DNA of 64,000 bases, from assembly GCA_029891385.1 (NCBI GenBank), contig CM057234.1, positions 20,136,350 through 20,200,349 on the forward strand. The letters run 5' to 3'. Positions within the stretch are counted from its first letter, which is position 1, and the number at the start of each line of letters is the position of its first letter. This DNA is from Erythroxylum novogranatense (taxonomy: Eukaryota > Streptophyta > Magnoliopsida > Malpighiales > Erythroxylaceae). This document shows positions 45,640 through 54,950 of the stretch, piece after piece. A program made the translations under genes and the position numbers. A model generated the notes under the pieces. The model made no database searches. It was given only the letters and a program-made list of their open reading frames with translations, and had not been told where the DNA came from.

Positions 45640-48600
45640 TGTTGGGTACCGATTTCTCGTTCCTATTAAATAAGCATGTTTAAATTATTTTGAGGTTTAG
45701 TTTGCTTAATTTCTTTGGATTATAATAAAATTTGAGGTTTTAGTGCTTAAGTTAATAAAAACAAAATGGAGGAATTAAGTTTAAATTAGAGTGGAGTATG
45801 TTGTTAGAAATTAAAAAGAATAAGATGGCTTGGGGGTAATTTGGGTAGTTCACTTAGGTTTTTAAAGGTTAAGGCTTATATGGAGGGGTAATATTGTCTT
45901 TTTAGCTTCATTAAAAGAGGAAAGAAGGAAATAAAAGGCTTAGGGTCGTATGGGTGGAGGAAAGACACGAAATTTACAAGGAAATGAGAGTGTGAGTTTC
46001 GGTTGAGTGAAGAAGAAGAAGAAGAAGAAGAAGAAGAGATTAGGGCTTTGTGTTTTTCTTGCTTTAGAGAAGAGATTCTAAGAGTTCTTTAAGAAGGAAA
46101 AAGGAAAGGGAAGGATAAATCTCCCATTGGAGGCAAAAAAAGTGGATTTCGTGGGTGGTTTGGAAGGTGAGTAAATGTCTAAATTCTTTGACAAATTTTG
46201 ATGGGTTTAGGTTCAAATAGATTAGGAAAGGCATGGGTAAGGTTAAGTAAGTTTTAATTCATGCTTTCATTTCCTAAGATGTGCCAATTTTGACATCTCA
46301 TGTTAATATGGGATTTTGTGCTTGATAAAGGTCAAGAGAGGTAATTGGAGTTAGAGGAAAGGCAAATTGACCAAGCTCAAAGCTAAAGTATTAAGGTGGG
46401 TGATCTTTTAATAATTGAGTAATAAGCACATTAAATTTCTCGTCAAAAATGAAATTTATTACTTTCCTATAACTTACTAATTTTTTAGTTATTACTTTTT
46501 GGATGGTTTAAACTTGTATTATGTGTCTTGTGTGTGTAAATAAGTTGTAGAAATGTTTACAAAATTGTTTGTCATATGAAAAAGATTAAAGCTTGTGATT
46601 TTAGAAAAATGACATTTTGGGCAATTATGTGTGAAATGTGTAAATGCATTATTATATGGGTTTGTGGTGGTCCCTTAAGAGTCAAGTGCACTTGTCTGTC
46701 AATAGGCTTCTCCCGCCTGCCCACTAGTGGCATTGGAGCTCCTCACGGACTCCCATAAGTTCACGGCTACACATGACCGCTTCGCAATAATGTGTAGTAT
46801 GTTCCGTTTCGGATCCACCCGAACCACTTTTTCTGTGCTTATGTGATATTTTGACTAGTTTGATGTGATGACATTGCGAAGATGTTTGATTAATTGGTAA
46901 TGTTTTGATAAATGCAGAATTTACTTTGAAAATGAATGAATAAAGAATGTTTTTGCTTGTTCTTGATTATTAAATTATTACCCACTGAGCCGTCAAGCTC
47001 ACACCCCTTTTCCCCTCCACAGGCGACGAGTGAGAAAACGAATAAGTGCATCGGGATTGAGGCATTACTCCTATGCATTTTACTTTTGAAGCTTTATTTG
47101 GAAACAAAGCTTTAGATGCATTTTGGATCTATAATATTTCCTTGTAATTTGCACTTTTGATACTTTTGAGGTATTAGGGCTAAAATGCCCTCTAAAGCTT
47201 TGTAATAACATATATCTTTCATATAAATGCAAGAGTTTTGGGTTGTAATGTATTTTGTGTATTTTGGCATATGTTGTACAAGATGTATTGTTGAATGGTT
47301 TAAAATGAATAGGTGTGTGATTGCTGCCATATGAGTTAAATTTATGGGTATATATATATGGAGTGGTTTATGCAGGTGCTGGAGATTGGGTTGAGGATTG
47401 AAGAATTTGGCTAGTGACATTTTAGGGGAGATGCTGTCAAAATTTCCTTAATGGACAGAAACTTTGACAGCATTTTTGACCCTCTTAAAGTTCGAGTTGG
47501 ATTAGAGGGTCTTGTTGAAGAATTTAGTTCATATTTAGAGCCTTCCCTTGGTATATAATATGTCACTTTTGGACTTAGGATTAAGAAGTTATAAGGTTTG
47601 AAAGAATGCAATTACTGTAGGGAAGAGGTTTTTGTATCACTTAGAGGCCAAATTGGTTTTTAAATTCTTCATGAAAGTTGTAGAGTTTTCTTTTAGCCTT
47701 TTTATTGATACCAAAGTTTCAAACTTTGGAAGTCTGTATGAAAAGATAAATTTTCAAAAATCCAAGTGTAGGAGTGGCCAAGTGAACTGGCCCCTTAGTA
47801 CCGCTCACCCAGCAGACAAGCGCTTCCGTAACGCTTGCCTCACGGGCAAGCGTAACAACTCGGCCTCGCGGGTGAGCGTAATCACTCAGCCCCGCGGGAG
47901 AACGTAATTTCTCGACCCCACAGACGATCGTAACGACTCACCTCATGGGCGAGCGTAAATGCTCGGTCTCGCGGGCGAGTGCAACTGCTCGACCCAGCGG
48001 GCGAGCATAACTGCTCTACCTCGTGGGCGAGCCTAAACGCTCGACGTAAATGCTTGGCCTCATGAGCTAGCGTAACCGCTCGGCCTCGCGGGCGAGCGTA
48101 ATAGCTCGGCCCCCGGGCGAGTGCTTTCCAAACGCTCGCCTAACATTTTTTTCTTTGTTTTTCTTTCCACTCTTTTTTTTGTAAATTGTTCGTTTGACCT
48201 CCAATTTAATTAATTTTCGAAGCATTGGTTTTCTAAACAAATTTTCTACCCTCTCATGCAAAATTTTAAAATTTTCGGGTTGAGATGAATTTTTATAGAT
48301 TAAATCAAAGGGAGGCAATTGAATAGAGATATTGAATATGATTCCGTAGTTGGGCAATTCCTTGATTTATAGGAATCCGATTGAGGTGATTTTTGGTCCT
48401 TAATATTATAGAGACATGAAATTTTCATCTTAGCTTAAGAATCGGATTTAAGTTTGGGCCCTAAGAAGATCATTTTTATTGAGAGAGATTAGGGTGAATC
48501 TTACAAGATCAGTTGGGATGACAATAAAATAAGTTCGTTTTTGGGTCTTCAAGTGGTGGAGAATTCCTCCCTCGTGTGCTACCCATCCAGATGTCATGTA

Positions 48601-48640
48601 GGATGTCGGACCTGTGACTCACCAAGGAGGCGTTCCAACA
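45640..48640 (+). mobile_element. Gypsy E: 3' LTR
   Basis: 3001 bp, starting tgttgggtacc and ending cgttccaaca. It shares with LTR D a block containing 'caagtgcacttg' and 'cccataagttcacggctacac' (46678-46830 here; - strand 34970-35130 in D). It carries a (GAA)n run (46011-46035), the hairpin/pyrimidine/CAG module (46986-47022) and a 26-bp minisatellite (47827-48140). No 5' LTR is in the window. Confidence 0.85.
47827..48140 (+). repeat. 26-bp GC-rich minisatellite in LTR E
   Basis: About eleven units of 25-26 bp with consensus near cgtaac-gctcg then gcctcgcgggcgag. One unit is longer (about 39 bp). Each unit contains the pairable pair gctcg/cgagc. Right of the array the sequence returns to the conserved 'ttcgtttgacctccaattt' flank also seen beside other cassettes. 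Confidence 0.8.
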
Positions 48641-48645
48641 TATTT

Positions 48646-48814
48646 AATGCAGTTTAGCGTTTAGTTGGAGAACATAACAATTTTCTCTAATGCAGTTTAG
48701 CATTTGGTGAGACAAAAACAAGTTTTCTTTAATATTGTTTAGCATTTGATGAAAGAAAACAAGATTTCTCTAACACAATTTAGCATATTTGGTTTAGCAT
48801 AAAGTTAGAGAAAT
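48646..48814 (+). repeat. Degenerate tandem repeat, period 41-43 bp
   Basis: Units start near aatgcagtttagcgttt (48646), 48689, 48731 and 48772. They share 'tttagcattt' then an A/G-rich part then 'ttttctct'. The last unit is the most diverged. It lies immediately right of LTR E. Confidence 0.65.
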
Positions 48815-49675
48815 TGAAACCTAAAAACAAAGATGATATAATTTAGATCATAAAGATATTATCCTAGTTTATCACACTCGAATTTTCCATTCATGTTAGT
48901 GAGATAATAGGTATATGTAATTGTTTTAGATCTGTATCGCACATGACACATGTATTTGATACCTTTTGGTATCGAAAGCCTTATAGGACAGAATGATGGA
49001 CTTTTATTATCTTTGGATCAAATGTTTTGTTTTTAAAACCTAGTCGACTAATATAGTTGTGTGACTTAACTAGGTTTTAAAACTATTTTAAAACTAGAGT
49101 CAACACTACAATTAAGTATTGTTCAATTGTTAGACATTTTTGTAATTTCCCATAAAGTTGGACAATATTTAATTGCATTTTTTGGTTTTAAATAATTTAT
49201 CAATTAAGTTACATAATTTGATATGGATAAAGATAATAAAGTGAGCCAACAAATGATCTAAATCAATGGATCGAAGTCTAGGTAGAAAATAGATCCCAAT
49301 CAGTCTAAACTGGACCTATATTGGGCCCTTGATGGAAAAGCCCAATATGGAAGCTATATATAAAGATTAAGATCTCTTGTAGTTGCTTATATCAAACGTA
49401 AGTATAAGGAGTCTCTAACCTATTAATAGTGTTTATGTTTTGAGAAAACTATTGAAATACGTTGACCGCATTCTGGTGAGAAGTTCTAGCGAAGGCAGCG
49501 TTGGATTCGCACTCGTTTCAGCTTCGAAAATTTCGTTTGAATTTGTGGAACTGAAATAAGGTATTTTCTACATTTTTTGTTTCTTGCCCTTTTATGTTTG
49601 ATCCGAGATACATAACTAAGGTATCGTTATGTGTTATAATGATGTTTATGCACTCACAATTCATTCAACAGGGAA
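48815..49675 (+). mobile_element. LTR-like region with a TATA-type promoter
   Basis: Contains 'gggcccttgatggaaaagccc', then ctatatataaag near 49355, and ends near 'gcactcacaattcattcaaca' (about 49671), a style common at the 3' ends of copia LTRs. The strand is inferred from the TATA box. No primer-binding site follows and the left boundary is unclear, so it is a fragment at best. Confidence 0.4.
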
Positions 49676-50184
49676 AAAGATGCACGCCGCTCAAAATATA
49701 AGATTATATTCCATTTTTACAAATACAAAATTTTACACCAGAAGGATCAATCCAACATGAGTAATCAATTGGTTTATTATGTGAGACCATGGAGATGCAA
49801 TTTTAGGAAGCTTGAATTCCATGTTCAATACTCAACTAGTGATCTTTTTGTCTAAAGAGCCCACAGTTTTTCCTATAAAGCAGTTCTAGTCCACCTGTGA
49901 GTTATCACTGCATTGTTAAGTAAGGAGTTCCCTAAGGATTGTTCAAAGTTATACCACTACCTCTTAACATGTACAACTTAGAAATGAGGTTTTAATTCGT
50001 TATCCCTCCATTGCAAATGCACATAAATTTAAATTGAATAAAATTTTGAGAAATCATTATAAATAAACCCCAGGGCATTAGGTAACTGTAAACATGCTAC
50101 TTATGTAAATAAACCTGGTGATGACATATTATACCTTAACTACCCTCATTAGTATATGAGACTTCTTCCTCCCTCATTTTTCCT
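49676..50184. other. Unassigned sequence
   Basis: AT-rich, without a convincing reading frame or repeat. I do not recognise it. It could be upstream sequence of the KCS fragment or further LTR remnant. Confidence 0.4.
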
Positions 50185-50448
50185 AGGCAACTTCTATGCA
50201 TAACTACATGCACCAACTCAAGAGTGCTACTTATTTATGGTCCTATCATTAATCAAAAAGTGGATACAGAGCTCCACAAAAGGAGGCGGATCGATGGTCC
50301 TAAACCTGTGATCAACTTCAAAATAGGAGTTGATCATTTCTGTATTCACACTAGTGGCAAAGCAGTGATAGATGGGATTGGAATGAACTTAGACCTCAGC
50401 GAGTATGACTTAGAACCAACAAGAATGACACTGCATCGATACGGAAAC
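50185..50448 (+). pseudogene. KCS: 3-ketoacyl-CoA synthase (KCS) gene fragment, broken by LTR I
   Basis: Fragment of a plant 3-ketoacyl-CoA synthase, the membrane-bound condensing enzyme that extends very-long-chain fatty acids for waxes and other lipids at the endoplasmic reticulum. The clear part is 50224-50448. It reads [20 protein letters not shown], then [20 protein letters not shown] and [15 protein letters not shown] holds the catalytic His and RYGN the catalytic Asn of the family. The residue after IHT is Ser where Gly is usual. Wording such as [19 protein letters not shown] is closest, from memory, to the KCS3/12/19 group. The catalytic Cys region is absent, so the 5' part is missing. 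The frame ends exactly where LTR I starts, after the Asn codon. Confidence 0.85.
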
Positions 50449-50885
50449 TGTAGCATCCCACTCCCGCAAGACCCAAACTCGACATCGAGGGTGATATCCG
50501 AGCCCGTGCCTCACGAGGGTGGTATGCTAGAGCACTCAATTACAGTCCGAAAACTCAGTATGAAATTTTTATTTTGAAAACAATGGTATGCGCGGAATTT
50601 AATAAAAGATTTGGGCCCGCTTTAATTTGAAAAAAGTTTTGATCACCACTCAATTTCAGTCATTAAAAGGCACTCAGCAGTATTTAATCGATTCATGCAC
50701 AAAAATCCATAGCCAAATTGGGCCCAATGCTATTCCTGAAGAACACTTTCAGTAATCACATTACAAATACAACATTTACCAAATTGGGGCCCTATGAAAT
50801 TACAGTACTATTCTGCGAAAATTGCAGAAATACAAATTTACACAAGACAGAACGACACTAATGCAGCGTGGAATCGTTGATTTCC

Positions 50886-51195
50886 ACCCCACACTTGGGC
50901 TAATATTTCCCACCAGCGTGTGTTTGCGGGTTATACCACGGCGGGTGTTTGCGGGTTATACATGGCATCCAACTTAATCGATCTTGTCCTCTTTGGTCGA
51001 GGTGAGGCCGACTTAGCCAAATGGTAAGATTTATATGTGGCTTCCATGCTGAGGTCAGTGGTTCTAAGTCGTGGCCTCACCTCGACCAAAGAGGACAAGA
51101 TCGATTGTTTGATGCCATGTATAACCCGCAAACACCCGCTGTGGTATAACCCGCAAACACACACTGGTGGGAAATATTAGCCCAAAGTGGGGTGG
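50886..51195 (+). repeat. Foldback element copy 1 with tRNA-like boxes
   Basis: Two arms of about 124 bp (50886-51009 and 51073-51195) are inverted copies of each other; each contains two copies of gtttgcgggttatac. The short loop has TAGCCAAATGGT (51014-51025), like the A box of serine/leucine tRNA genes (tggccgagtggt), and GGTTCTAAGTC (51060-51070), like a B box (GGTTCGANTCC). The unit ends ggggtccaacatt. No coding capacity. Confidence 0.75.
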
Positions 51196-51226
51196 GGTCC
51201 AACATTAAGCGCTTTTAATGTTATTT

Positions 51227-51506
51227 CACACTGGGTTAATATTTCCCCCGGCGTGTGTTTGCGGGTTATACCACGGCGGTGTTTGCGGGTTATACCGCGG
51301 CATCCAACTTAATCAGTACTGTCCTCTTTGGTCAAGGGTGAGGCCACGACTCGAACCCTTGACCTCAAGGTTTTATAGCTTCCACATGCTCGCCTCTTAC
51401 CATTTGGCTACTGATTAAGTTGGATGCCGCGGTATAACCCGCAAACACCCGCCGTGGTATAACCCGCAAACACACGCTGGGTGGGAAATATTAGCCCAGG
51501 TGTGGG
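51227..51506 (-). repeat. Foldback element copy 2 with tRNA-like boxes
   Basis: Arms of about 92-98 bp (51227-51318 and 51409-51506). The loop on the - strand has TAGCCAAATGGTAAGAGG (A-box-like, 51399-51410 core) and, 41 bases on, GGTTCGAGTC (51348-51357), an almost perfect B box. The tRNA-like part lies on the opposite strand to that of copy 1. The end ggggtccaacatt is shared with copy 1. Confidence 0.78.
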
Positions 51507-51530
51507 GGGTGGGGTCCAACATTAAAAATT

Positions 51531-51811
51531 AGTATTTGCTTCCGCTTCGCTACTTTCGGATTTGTGCGCTTCCGCATTTTGTTTTCGATTCGACATTTCC
51601 GTTTTCCGTTCCGTTTTGCTCCGTGTTTGTTTCAGTATTCGCTTGGCTTCTGCTTTGTTTCCGCTTCCCTTCGTTTCTGTTTGCTTCGGTTTCCGTTCTG
51701 CTTATGTAGTTGGGTCTTGGTAACGGGATCCAACATTTATGGTATCAGAGCATAGAGTGAAAGTGTTAAGTTTATTCGGTTGGGATCCGGTTCCCGGATC
51801 GGGTCCCAACA
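51531..51811 (+). mobile_element. Two LTR ends around a primer-binding site (L-type)
   Basis: A T/C-rich stretch like the end of LTR L (repeated 'ttccgctt', 'ttcggttt') ends gggatccaaca at 51735. It is followed by TGGTATCAGAGC (51740-51751), a short spacer and a second LTR end, ggttgggatccgg...gggtcccaaca at 51811. It looks like a heavily deleted element of which only the LTR ends and the priming site survive. Confidence 0.65.
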
Positions 51812-52275
51812 TGAACTGATCCCAACCTCAATCTCTGACTTGCATGCAGTAGGCATACTCCTGTTTGTCTAACGGGGTACTCTTCAAATCCTGAAAAATA
51901 GTTACAAATTTTGGGTGAGTTTTGCGAACTCAGTGAAAAACCATCATCGATGGTTCACTCAACTCATGTAGCGTACGGATTATCACGGTAACATTTTCAG
52001 AATATCATATAGCAATTTACAGATTTTCACAATAGCATATTCAGAAAGATTACAAACAGTATCACATTGATGCAAGGCATGTTGCCTCTTTCCCAATTCA
52101 CAATTCAATTCAATGCATAACTCAATCATGCATTTCACAGACAATTCACAGATTCTCATACAATAACAGAAATCAACAATTCACAGAAATACAATCATTT
52201 AACCCTTTTTCCCAATTCACAGTACAATCAAATGCATATCTATCATTTTCCATTATTTTCCATTTTAAATTATGT

Positions 52276-52659
52276 GTTGTGACTGAGCGCCTGTCCTGTC
52301 CCAATCAGGGCACATTAAGCAGTGAGCAGATAGCTCTAAACTGTCCCTTTCGGGCTCATTAAGCATTGAGCATATAGCTCTGAACTGTCCCTTTTGGGCT
52401 CATTAAGTGTTGAGCATTTAGCTCTGAACTGTCCCTTTCGAGCTCATTAAGCGTTGAGCATTTAGCTCTGAACTGTCCCTTTTTGGGCGCATTAAACAGT
52501 AAACGCGTCTTAGGGTAGGAGAGCCCTCTGGGTATGCACTACTTCTCACGCGTCAGTAGGGATAAGAGAGACCTCTGGGTATGCACTAATCCCTTTCGAG
52601 CTCGAGGCTCCTTTTCAGTGATCAAGCTTGTAGCTCTCGGTGACGGCTCCAGTCACAAC
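52276..52659 (-). repeat. Enclosed hairpin and 44-bp repeat array of LTR I
   Basis: GTTGTGACTG (52276-52285) and CAGTCACAAC (52650-52659) are perfect 10-base inverted copies enclosing about 364 bp. Inside are four 44-bp units starting at 52324, 52368, 52412 and 52456, each with a GAGC...GCTC hairpin word (e.g. gagcatttagctc), preceded by a partial unit. A second repeated word, 'cctctgggtatgcacta', occurs near 52528 and 52570. It corresponds in position to the arrays in S1 and S2. Confidence 0.7.
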
Positions 52660-53794
52660 AGTTATTAATGATCATGCACAGAATTCGTTTATCACAATTT
52701 TATGATATCACATTTAAATCAGAATCAATTTATTCAAACAACCAATTCATTCCCAATTATTCACAATAATTCACAGTCACAGTCTATCACATTGGAAACA
52801 TGAAAGTTTCTCAATCTCAGGCAATTAACACTTAAATGCCAAATTCCCATTCCTTCAGACATTCGGTCCGGTATTTCAGTCATACACAATTTTCACATAT
52901 CCATCATTTCATTCTCAATTACACATCATCAAACATTTACAAATTATCACATTGAAGCATGACAAATTTCACTTTCACAAACAGTTTGCACTTCAATGCC
53001 AAAACTCACAATTCCTCAGACCTTCGGTCCAGGATCTCAAACATAACAATTCACATATACCCATCATCATATTCCACCAAATTCTAAGTGCAGAACATTT
53101 AACAAATCAAGGATTGAGGAACCAACTAGGTTACTCACCTGTAACTTCCGAGCTACTACCTGGAATTCCCAGCAACATCCGCGGAAATGTCGTTCCAACG
53201 ATGCCTCTATAACAGTCAAATAATTTCCCATTACTAAAAACACAATCAGAAAGATTCAATGATGCACATGTCGTAATTAATAAAATGTACGATGCATGTT
53301 CATGACCTTCCCGGCGCAAATTTCCAAATTCCACTTTCTTTTGTCAAAACCTAGCTTTTCACCCAATTGATCAAATATGACTCATTTGGTTTCAATATCA
53401 TATCATGGAAACTCCACAAGTTTCATTTCTAAAATTCAGTCTAATTTACCAAATCATACCCACTAGGATAAATCCCTAGAAAAACCACAAAACCATTATT
53501 GCTTGATACCGGATCAATTCCACCTATTGTAGACTCCATAAGCATCGAATTTAAGTCAGCAGTCTCAAAACTATACTCCAATTATCATGAAACAACCCTT
53601 AGGTTGAAATAAAACCTATTCTCAACTTTCATTCAATATTGGAGATCTTACTAATTTGAATTCAAACTTCTTTCTTTACATCAATTGTAGACCTCTTTCT
53701 TTAGTTCATAACGAATCAAACATCACTCCATTTGGAGGTCTACATCATCAGTTATGACTCAAAAACTAAACTAACTCAGTTCAGAAAAACCAGT

Positions 53795-53998
53795 CTTGCC
53801 GCGGCGTAAGGACGCTCGCCGTGGCATCAAGGGGCAGCTCACCGCGACGTCAGAAGGGAGCTCACCGTGGCGTGGAATTTCGAAGCTCGCCGCGGCGAAT
53901 TCCTTCACGCTCGCCACGGCGAGTAAATCAAATCTCGCCGTGGCGAGGCCCTTACGCACGCCATGGTGAGAACATTAATTCTCACCGCAACGTGCGGG
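53795..53998 (-). repeat. GC-rich palindromic cassette of LTR I
   Basis: About eight words of the type ctcgccgcggcg or ctcaccgtggcg, several palindromic, separated by 8-15 bp spacers. Open frames across it (such as 53821-54252) follow the repeat and are not genes. Confidence 0.65.
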
Positions 53999-54934
53999 AT
54001 TCCAGATCATCTTCTCCGATTAATTTTCACTCTTTTCTCTTTCAAAACAGCCATAACTCAACCTCAAACACTACAATCTTTCCCTTTAAACATCATGAAT
54101 GCAATTCAACAAATAATAAACAACATAAACCAATTTACTTACCAAATCAAGCTTCAACTCTTCAAAACTCCAAAATTTCTCCAACTCTTTCATCACTCAC
54201 GGCTCTCTCTCAAAACTTCCCAAATTTTCATCATCTCAAAGGTTTAAGCTAGGCTTTGCACAAGGAGAAGAAGCAAGCAAGAATCGTGTAGGAGGAAGAA
54301 TAAGAATCAATCGATGGAAGAAGATGAAATGCTCGAAACTGGAGGAATGATATACTGCCAAAGAAATTTTTGAGCTTTCTTCAGAGATGTCAAAAATTTA
54401 GGGCATTAGGTGATTTATTAAGTCTTCAACACTAGGGACATGCCACTTGTCAATTTCTCAACATAAAAAAAAGTTCTTTCTCTTTTCAAAACTTATTTCC
54501 AGTCCATTTCGTCTCCAAATTTCAATGGCTCGACATAATAATTTCTAAAACCATATACCTAATTTCCCATGGCCATTGGACAGTTATTTCAGTACTATAC
54601 AATCAATCAGTCCGTCACTCAGAAAATTTCCGATCTGGACATTTTCTCCCAATTTTTTCAGAAACATTTCGAAGAGTCACTAACGATTGATAACTACTCT
54701 TAGAACATTTCAATTTAGATTTTCAAACACAATTTTCTCAGAATTCACAAACAAATCAGATTCACACATAAAAACCGGGAAATGTCATGAATGCATGTAC
54801 CTATATGTGCATGTGCAAAATCTCACTCCTCTAAAATTAGAGGCCAAAAGTATGCTCATATCAAAATATGCAATAACCTACTAACTAATCCCAATTTACC
54901 AATTTACCCTTCCCATCGATGATGGGATGTTACA

Positions 54935-54950
54935 ATTCTCCCCTCCTAAC
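54935..54950 (-). other. Element I polypurine tract
   Basis: Reads gttaggaggggagaat on the - strand next to the LTR end, a gypsy-style tract similar to that of D. Confidence 0.75.

Larger units (their letters stand above)
50449..54934 (-). mobile_element. Gypsy element I: 3' LTR with a foldback insertion
   Basis: Starts tgtagcatccc in the KCS frame and ends gatgggatgttaca next to a polypurine tract. It is related to S2 (matching start with 'cccaaactcgacatcgagggtgatatcc', hairpin array, CCATCATCGATGG block). About 945 bp (roughly 50866-51811) have no counterpart in S2: S2 reads 'gacactaatgcagacgcgaactgatccc', while here the insert lies between 'atgcagcg' and 'tgaactgatccc'. Without the insert the LTR is about 3.54 kb. 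Confidence 0.85.

Noticed and set aside
47632..47907. 91-codon frame near the minisatellite
   Set aside because: Runs into the 26-bp repeat of LTR E; LTR sequence without coding signals.
47827..48140. CRISPR array
   Set aside because: Units are contiguous, diverged and lack unique spacers of constant length; plant nuclear context. It is a minisatellite.
49355..49366. TATA box as promoter of the KCS fragment
   Set aside because: It sits about 830 bp upstream inside LTR-like sequence, and the KCS fragment lacks its 5' coding part, so there is no gene for it to drive.
51348..51410. A true tRNA gene
   Set aside because: Only A- and B-box-like words are present; no acceptor or anticodon stem of a complete tRNA can be formed around them. 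Treated as a tRNA-derived promoter remnant.
53821..54252. 143-codon frame with Arg/Ser-rich start
   Set aside because: Follows the GC-rich palindromic cassette of LTR I; the Arg/Ser content reflects cgc/tcg repeats. Not conserved with other LTRs as protein.
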